Shown here piece by piece: positions 56,061 to 64,000 of a stretch of DNA of 64,000 bases. This DNA is from Tanypteryx hageni (lineage: Eukaryota > Arthropoda > Insecta > Odonata > Petaluridae). The notes under the pieces were generated by a model that worked only from the letters and a program-made list of their open reading frames with translations, did not search any database and had not been told where the DNA came from. How positions within the stretch are numbered: position 1 is the stretch's first letter; each line of letters starts with the position of its first letter. A program made the translations under genes and the position numbers. The stretch spans positions 60,758,057 to 60,822,056 of the forward strand of contig CM054120.1 in assembly GCA_028673005.1 (NCBI GenBank), given 5' to 3'.

Positions 56061-58103
56061 ATGAAAAATGACGGGTATGCACGAATAAACTATCAAATAA
56101 AAATTAAAACACTTCCCATTCTCCTCTTTCTTTTTATCCTCTCTTTATCCCTCTTCCTCTCTCCCTCCCGCTCTCCCATAAAAATGTAGCCATCTCCTCA
56201 GAGTGACGGAATTACAAACATAGCTCATTATTTATATAGCTATGTGCACGCACATATTCATATAATCGCATGAAATAACTTATAAAAAATGGCTGAAATT
56301 TCATATTTGTATTTACAAAATTACACTCTCAACTTCAAAAAAATAATACCTGCTACCGCAAAGGATATTAATCAAAACTAGGTTAAGGAGTATTACTTCG
56401 TAAATGACTAAAATCAGTGATATGACTATGTTTACGCCAGCACTTTTAATGGCAGTTTACCTTCATTGAATTTGTGGTAAACTAACGCGTGCCGTAATAT
56501 TAGCGGCAGTGACCCGATGCATAGGAGTTTATCCTCATAAGATATTCATGCGGAGACTCACCTTAAACGGATCACCATAAACTAGCGTGCGTCAAACTTT
56601 ACCTTCATTTCGGCGAAAAGTCGCGGCGGTATTAGCTGCAAGGGACGTCATAAATTCAGCTTTTGATCACTATATTCTGTTAAAGTTCATGCTCTGTTAA
56701 AAGTTTATTCCTTGTTGTAAGGAGTGTAAGCCAGTATACGAGCATATTCCAATATGACACCGTACGTGCATAACAGAAATGTTATTTGAAAGTGACAAAG
56801 AAACTTTGTTTTTCTATATCTCAATTTTCCATCAATAATCGTGTTTTACCATCTTCATAAGAACTTCACCGCATGCTAGTTAATTTTTAAATTTGTGGAC
56901 AACCCTAAAGCTTCAAGTTTTCGCGTAAATGGTTTGCAAAATATCAGTAATTATTTTTTGGTAGTAATAATTTCATTTTTATCCTTCAAACCGAAAAAAT
57001 TTTTCATACCGAGTTCGATATAAATGTTGTGTTTCAATATTTAACAAATAAATTATCGCTAATATTGGTTTTTCATGCACCATTTATATGCTGAAAACTA
57101 TTTATATTTACAGGAACATTCAATTATGTGAATTTTATATTTTTTTACTTTTTAGTGCAAATGTGTGGTTTCATTAAAAAATTTAATATAAATTTTATTT
57201 TCTTGTTTGTATAAAGAATTAAGGCAGCCTTACGACTTAATTTGATACCCCAATATATTATATCAAGTCTCTAATTTGTTTTTACTTTTATTCTTCATTA
57301 TATGTTCATACACACGTTTTTGAATATTATATCGCTAAAAGAATATTTTTTTGCTCTATGCATTCTAAAAGGTTTGTATGGCAATCTTTTTTTAGGATCT
57401 ACTACTATTGAATCAACACTTATTACAGCTGCCTTTAGGCCAAAATTTGTATATTATGTCCTAACATTTTTATGGCTATTTGATAAATATATTTTTAAAA
57501 TTTTATACCATCCCAAGCATGAAGCTTATTATTCTTTCTTGAATTCTATACAGATACTATGGAAAAATAAATTCATTAGCTTTTTCTAAATAAAATGAAA
57601 ATTTCCAGCTACCATTCTTAATGTACTATTTCTCGTTTTTATAAAATATTAACAGAATCTAATAACTTTTTAAAAACTTATGCGGGCAATTAAATTCTTG
57701 GAACATCTTGGAACTTCTCTTATCGAGAACTTCTGCATATAATATTCAGAAACCCTTTGTAATGGATGAACCCCGCTTGTATATCTTAATTGATTTAATT
57801 CACGTTAAAATTGATTGATCATCCATATGTACCGCTGCGGAACTCTTGAAGCGATCGTTTATATTCGCAGTTTTTCGGATTTTTTAGTTGACGGATAAGA
57901 GTTTCCAACTGGCGTTAGACGTAATAACGAGAGTTGAAAGCAGAAGACCTTCAGGGCATCATCGCCTGTTCTTGCAAAAGAAGCTCAATTTTCACGGCTC
58001 CCTTCGGAATAATTGCTGCACTCAATGCCAAGTGCGCACTGCGAACATTACGGAGAAAAACAAATATATCTGTCTTCGCATCGTAAAACTAAGCAAAAAT
58101 GCA

Positions 58104-60401
58104 TTAGAGTACGAGCAGACTGGCGAACGGTGATTGACGAAGCTCACCGCGCGCGGCAGCCATAAATATAAACCCATAATTCCAGGTACTCGCGGTCAGA
58201 CGGACGCAAAGCGTTGGGCGGTGAGTGTTGAGCGGCTGAGCGGTTACGCTCTGAGTCCAAGCGTGTTTAATATTAGAGCGGCGGCTGCTGAGCGGAAGGG
58301 CTGTCCGGGCGAGACGTTTAAACGTCGTATTTTATTTGATTACTTTTGCCGCAATCTATATTTACTATCCCGAATTCGTTTTTAGTGTCCAGTCCCGGCA
58401 TCCTGAACATTTTTTCGGGACTTATAATTCTATCGTTCTTTTAATTTGAATGGATTAAGCAGCATTTTTTTCCATCTCCAGTTTGTATTAAGTCATTTTG
58501 AAGGTCAAGCTCTATATATCAAATACGAATCCATACAAAGATATAGTTACCAGGTACCAGAGGTTAAAAAGACCACGAAGGCTAGAAATCTGAACAAATC
58601 CCTTAGCGCATATTCGCATAATTCTGGCGCCATATGTTTTAGATATGCGAGGAAAATATTTTAATAAAGAAACGATGCACGTATCCTATTTTTCCCGATA
58701 GTTTTGATGAAAAGTCCCGCGGATTGGTGGTTCCGTCATTCTTTCTACGCTCATCCTATTTTGCTGTCCTAGAGCAATTTTCTCATTACATGTATACCCG
58801 ATTATCCTTGAGAGTCTTGTGTTTTCCCTATAGTCCGTTTATGACGCGAGAGGCGCCCTTCAGTCAGTCAGTCCTCCATGACCCAAGAGGATGGAATTTA
58901 CCAGATTGAGAATTATAAGAAGACTATGAATGCAGAGAGGGAAAAAGGAATTTGAGTAGTGATCGGGAAGGAAGCTTCAATATATGTACCGCCGGTCCTT
59001 AAGCGGTTCAATCCAATTAGCGCTCCTCCCACTGTGTGCTAAAAGTGTGTATTCTGGGAAAAGATTCTTTTCTCGATTCCGCAAAAGGGTTTCCACTCAT
59101 GCTTGCTACGTGAATGGATGGAAAAACTGTACTCTATGGGTAATCGCGCCACAAATTTCCATCTCTTCTCCATATAAATTGTGCGCATCATCCGCCGGTC
59201 TTCCCTTGCGAGTTATTGGAGAATGATCGTTCCGCTTTTGTGCTCGGGCGTATTCTTCCATTCGTTATCGTTTGTTAGAGGTTAGCACGGTATATTATAA
59301 ATATGAAACATTTACATTTGTATTGGACAGTACTCGAAATGGAAATTACTACGAAATGGAACGCTTGTTCTGGTAGTGGAAGCGAAGGCAGTGGACACGA
59401 GGTTCGCGTACCGAAATAACTGACAATCATAATAGAGGTTCTGTGGGTGTGTGCTCTGCTCGACCATTTTCCAACGAGGGTTTATAAATGAAGATATTCC
59501 GCACACTCTTTGCAGTGGTGTACCTAGTAATGAATAATATATAGTTAGTTTTTCGGAATGGTATTACTAAAGGTATGACGAGAGGGAAAGATATTCTTTC
59601 AAATTAAGGTGACCAATTTTTCAGAAAAGAGGGACATTCTCAAATATGTATGTATGTAGCTAGTATACTGAGCGACATGTTGCACGTCATATAAAACACA
59701 AAAATTATCAATTTTTATTTGTTTACTACCAACTTTCAAGAACAATGTAAATATAATTTGAAATAAGAAAGGACTTCGTTTATATTTTAATTTAAAAATT
59801 ATATCATTTTTAAAGTTACATTTTTCCACTGAACGAATTTTTTATTATGAGGCTTTTTTAATAAATTCAAACCCAACATTTCCTTGAGAGTAGAGCACTA
59901 AATATTGCAATTGTCACAAGAAGTGCTGTATATATAGTGATAAAAATATATTTGTCAGGAAGAAATTGGCCTTCGTAAGTTTGTTTTTTGTTTTTTAAAA
60001 GAAGTTTAACGACTTTATCTGATAAAATGTGGAACGTTTTTATAAACTTTCACACATACTGGAAAAATCAATCATCTCAGCTATTTGTACAGTTGGTGAA
60101 ACTCTCCAAATTCTTTGCGACGTCTATTTATTTGGTGTATTCTCGCTTTTTCCTATTTCTGAGGAAGAATTCTCATCGCAGATGTGGATTTTTAAAAGTA
60201 GCGCAACGCAAACTGTTTCCGACGACGTCATGAACGCAACTATAATAATCCGGGCAGGACGTCGCTCGACCCTCAACTCTTAAAACACTTGGTGCTTATC
60301 GCGTAAACACTCCGGATAGCAGGCCACACGACGCACACCTCTCATAGCTCACCGCTTAATTCTCGCCGCTTAAAACTCGCCAGTCTGCCCGATCCCTTAG
60401 A
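58104..60401. mobile_element. Candidate non-autonomous TIR element (2.3 kb)
   Basis: CGAGCAGACTGGCGA at 58112-58126 is matched in inverted form by TCGCCAGTCTGCCCG at 60377-60391 (one mismatch in 15). TTAGA direct repeats lie just outside at 58104-58108 and 60397-60401. Both subterminal regions are rich in GCGGYGAG-like motifs (58200-58310 and 60330-60380). No transposase is visible between them. The superfamily is unknown, and chance pairing is not excluded. Confidence 0.45.
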
Positions 60402-61440
60402 ATCAATACGCTCGATATTTTTTCTAAAAATCAACTGCGTGAGATCGTTAAAATCGCCCATTTCGTTCATTAGAGAGGATTAAAATTACCATTTTCATTT
60501 GATAACTTTTCATCGTGTTATTGACTCTTTAAAAAACGCCAATTATATATACCCGGTTCACACTTAATATCTCCTAGAGGTTTATTATAATGCTTTGCAA
60601 CTGTAGATCATATATCGTATTGGCTGGCATCATCCTGATACAGTTTTTCTCAGAATTTTTGTAGTAAACTGTCGGACGTGAGGGTTATTCCAATGCCGAC
60701 CAGACGCGGAGTCTTTATATTCGCTATTACTTGACCGTTTCACAATAAATTATGGTATTTTATCGAAACATTTAAATGGGATTGGGTTTGTTTGCATCAA
60801 TAACAGAAAACCGTTTCTGGCGGAGTAATAATTTATACTACAATCCTGTAATTTCAGCTCCTTTAAACACAGTATATACGGTAAAAATGGCAAGACGAAC
60901 AATAAAAATATTGCTTCATCGTCATGCCAAACCATCTGTTCTATCGGAACCTTATGGCAAACATCAATAGCACTGTATAGAAGAAATTCCAGTCTTTTGT
61001 AATTTCCAAATATCAAGAGAACGAGTGAGGAAGGAATTGCAGAGAAAATTACATTAGGCACTTTTTCTCACCGAATGCTATATTTCCATCGAAATAATGA
61101 ATCGCAGATGAGATGCATTTTTGGTTGCCTACATTTGTAACAGCATCTACTTTTTAGCGATTTTTAAGCCGTTTATTTTATATTCACAAAATTCTTACTA
61201 GTTTTAGCTCTTATTTGAGTTAAGCAATTCTAAAAAAGTTGGTTCTTCTATAATGTAGAATTACAGAGGTTCAGCCGAAATTCTGTAACGTGAACCCCAT
61301 GGGAAAACACAAACCTCGAGTTAATGAACTTCATCATAGCGTATGACTGCGAAGGGGAAATATGCAATTCGTATCACAGAAAATTAGAGTTATTGAGGAC
61401 TTTATTTTAATTCCAAACATCTACCACACTCGGTGTACAC
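60402..61440. other. Unassigned spacer
   Basis: AT-rich. Antiparallel short frames near 60750-61061 have no recognisable features. Confidence 0.45.
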
Positions 61441-61735
61441 AATCTGTGTAAGTAGAAGACCCGGTTCGATTCCCCTATCATGGAAGAATTTTTTTCCTGA
61501 TTTCTAGTTTCTCTCATACTTCAGTTTACGCACGCCCATAGGGGATCTACGAATTCCGAAACGGGAGATACTTCCACAACAGTTCGTTGGTAGAGTATCC
61601 TCCCGGAAAGTCGAAGATCCAGATTCGATTCCCGATGATGGAAGAATTGTTTCCTGATTTCTTTTTCTCTCCCCTATTTCAGCTCTTGCATATCAAATAA
61701 GGATCTATAATCTGCTATTTCCATCATGTGTCTTA
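61441..61735 (+). mobile_element. Dimeric tRNA-derived SINE-like unit
   Basis: Two related units about 159 bases apart. Each has a B-box-like motif (GGTTCGATTCC at 61464-61474; GATTCGATTCC at 61623-61633) followed by ATGGAAGAAT, TTTCCTGATTTCT, TTTCTCTC, TTCAG and a GGATCTA. The second also keeps an A-box-like TTGGTAGAGTATCC (about 61588) at tRNA-like spacing. The 5' part of the first unit is degraded. Target duplications were not identified. Confidence 0.65.
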
Positions 61736-64000
61736 TAAGCTTATATACAAATAATTTTTATTTCCAAAATTCCCATTTTGTCCTTTACCATGTACGTCGA
61801 AATAATGTATTTTACTGTGTTCAGATAAATTGTCCAGTCACTGACAGATGAGGTTTTAGGGGAGAATCGCCTATATAGGCCTGCTACGTACAACCTCATC
61901 CATTCACAGCGACAGTGATAGACTAATCAAACTGATAAACAACGTTCTTTGAATATTATGGAGTCATATCAACTCAATGCTGAGTGATATAATCTAGAGC
62001 AATGCGACAATTTTAGTTTGTTTTAATTTTCCATAATAGAAACCACGCGTTCGGAGAAAAAATAACAAAATTAAAGACTGTGACAAGAACTGTTCGCCTT
62101 TTTATAAAATTGTGTTATTGTCTCATTCATCAAAAGCAATATTTTATATCGTTATGCTTTATAAATTAAATAAGCTGGGAATAGAATGGGAGTGTTTTGA
62201 TCTTTTTGGCTTTGTACGCGATAGGTTTCAGACGATCTGATCAATAATAAACAGAATATTGAATGCTATATACTATTTTCTTTGATTGCCTTATTGAAAA
62301 TTGGTTTATTAAAAAAACATCGCATTTGAAATCTCTTGCGCACACTTGATCGTACAAATATAGCACAAAGAACAAAGAACAAGTTGCTCAGCTTTGCCCT
62401 ATTTTTATGTTCCAGGAAGTGCGTCACAAGGCTTAACGTTCATTGCAAGGGCTGGTTTATTCTGGTTTTATGACACTCGTAGGAGGGTCGCGCGGTATTA
62501 TTTCCTTCTCGAAATACTCTATTTTTTACTATTGCGGAAATGTCGAAAGCATAGGTTGTAAAAGCTCAACGGAAACGCTTTGAACCTGGCTGAGCGGCAC
62601 ATGCAGCCTGGTTGCTAAACTTCGTTACGTAGCACTTCATTTTTTTAAATAGCTGAAATAATTATCTTGAGGTGATTCTCAATAATTTTAGGTAATCTAT
62701 AAGAAAAGCTGCTGACACATTCTATACAATTTCGACGCTTTAACTGGAAAATTTTATACCGCTTGCTCGTATCTCTGATCTGCTCTAACTGTTCGTGTAT
62801 TGCTAGTTTAATTAACGCAAGTTGAGTGTAGCCATAAAGTAAATCACATTTTTTGAGCTTTCGATGTAAACCTAATTTTGAATAATGCTCCGACAATCCG
62901 TATTGTGAAGAATTATTATAACTATGAATTAATAATTATGTCTCGGAAAAAAGTTGTTTCCTTTTAGTAGGAATCCTTCACGGTGAGAAGAGTAAATCTT
63001 CAACTTCAGTGCACTGTGGAATGCATATTAAAATAGTTTCTCGAGTACGCTTGTACGCCTGCATACCTCCATCATCCTCTGCGGGTAGAATTTATCCGTC
63101 AGGAAAAAGATACTCTCTTCAGAGTGAACCCATTCCTATATTGAACGCCTAGCTCGAGGTTGAAACCTTAAAAACAATTGAATAATACAATTAGGTTGCA
63201 TTTTAAATTGCTGGAGTCCTTAAATGGGAGCATTTATTGTTTTCTAGAAGCGATTTTTGTAGTATTTTTAAATATGCTCCAAAAACGAAGAAGCCAACCA
63301 AAACTCAAACTTATTGAGTGGCAGAGTAATAAGGTGTTGAGTTTTAAATTTACAATTGGAAGCAGTATTTAATTCCACAAGGAACCGCTAGCAAAAACCT
63401 TTTCCATGATAGATACGTAGCTTATATTCACAAAATGCCTCCTCTTCCTCGTTCCTCCAAAGATTTTGATAATAAAGTATATTTCTCTGAATTGGACTGC
63501 TTTGTTATAAAAACAAAACTAAAACTGCATTTCCAATTCGCATTATTATACAAAAAGTTACTAATGAATAAATACAAAAAAAATATTCGTCATGATTTTT
63601 CAGGAGCACAAAAATAGATTCTGGGCATGGGCACTGTGGGCCGGTGCCTAACTACGCCCACGTTTCATGTAAGAGAGACTATAGACACTGATTTATTTTC
63701 ACACAATAATTCTCTATTGATTCCGTCAAAAATTATCTCCTATTGTATATGATTCTGAAAGTTAGACTTAAGTATTCCAATAAGAGTGATTCATTGTTCA
63801 GTTATATTTTAGAAATCGTCGTGGAAAGATCCAGCTCAAATAGTTGTAGCGATGCAGTCACAATATCAGATGAAAATTTTATCAAATTCTAGACAGAAAT
63901 GCGTCTTTATTTGGGTACGATTGAGATTAGACAGTCTTTACTCCCATATAACCCGTTGTTATCGACAATTGCATAAACAATGCTACCTAAGTACTAATAA
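61736..64000. other. Unassigned end of window
   Basis: AT-rich. A 9-bp inverted pair GATGAGGTT/AACCTCATC lies at about 61847-61901. No gene or element was recognised to the window end. Confidence 0.45.

Larger units (their letters stand above)
55025..58103. other. Unassigned region with two TA microsatellites
   Basis: Includes a GC-richer stretch at 55150-55420 and another at 56440-56660, neither recognised, and TA runs at 55806-55845 and 56008-56058. No gene is supported. Short frames rich in Phe/Ile/Leu (such as 57302-57589) look compositional. Confidence 0.5.

Noticed and set aside
57302..57589. 95-codon hydrophobic frame
   Set aside because: Phe/Ile/Leu-rich frame in AT-rich DNA with no signal of constraint.
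1..64000. CRISPR arrays, operons or bacterial-type systems
   Set aside because: No spaced identical short repeats and no bacterial gene organisation; the content is eukaryotic transposons.

Overview
The window is repeat-dominated, AT-rich animal DNA, most likely from an arthropod. The reasons are the kinds of mobile element it holds: a Maverick/Polinton with arthropod-type capsid, integrase and protein-primed polymerase genes; CR1/Jockey-like, RTE-like and Dong/R4-like LINEs; a ZBED5-type hAT; a TTAA-targeting transposon with a Mutator-like/Kolobok-like transposase; and tRNA-derived SINEs. I found no convincing single-copy host gene, rRNA or functional tRNA. Species cannot be fixed from the sequence. 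Family assignments are from remembered family features; no search was run.

Layout. 1-395 is a fragment of a repeat seen again at 23.5 kb and 40.5 kb. 807-2683 is a 5'-truncated CR1/Jockey-like LINE. 3271-14559 is a decayed Maverick/Polinton: PolB, packaging ATPase, a conserved accessory protein, integrase, penton, major capsid, a small conserved protein and the adenain-like protease all lie on the minus strand. The PolB-side end is missing and is replaced by an inverted copy of the protease-side end, so about 2.0-2.1 kb arms face each other like a mirror. A SINE with a target-site duplication sits at the inner junction. 14.6-16.2 kb is mostly unassigned, with one hAT-like end.

16253-31511 (copy A) and 35702-45660 (copy B) are direct copies of one segment, near-identical over long spans. 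The core is about 8 kb of almost non-coding DNA with long internal inverted arms, a ~135-bp tandem repeat, a GGAC tract and a short hairpin. Copy A carries an RTE-like LINE (20264-23162) and a TTAA element (25662-28404); copy B keeps the matching empty sites, so both insertions are probably younger than the duplication. Between the copies lie a tail-to-tail LINE fragment and a longer LINE (about 32.5-35.7 kb) that has lost its endonuclease region. 45430-48525 is a hAT transposon with a broken transposase; the duplicated segment ends inside it. 51681-55000 is a Dong/R4-like LINE lodged in a TAA microsatellite.

The last 9 kb is mostly unassigned, with TA microsatellites, a possible 2.3-kb TIR element (58104-60401) and a dimeric tRNA-derived SINE (about 61441-61735). 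Almost every transposon gene is broken by a few stops or frameshifts, so present activity looks unlikely. The most notable structures are the mirror-image Polinton and the non-coding duplicated unit with inverted arms.
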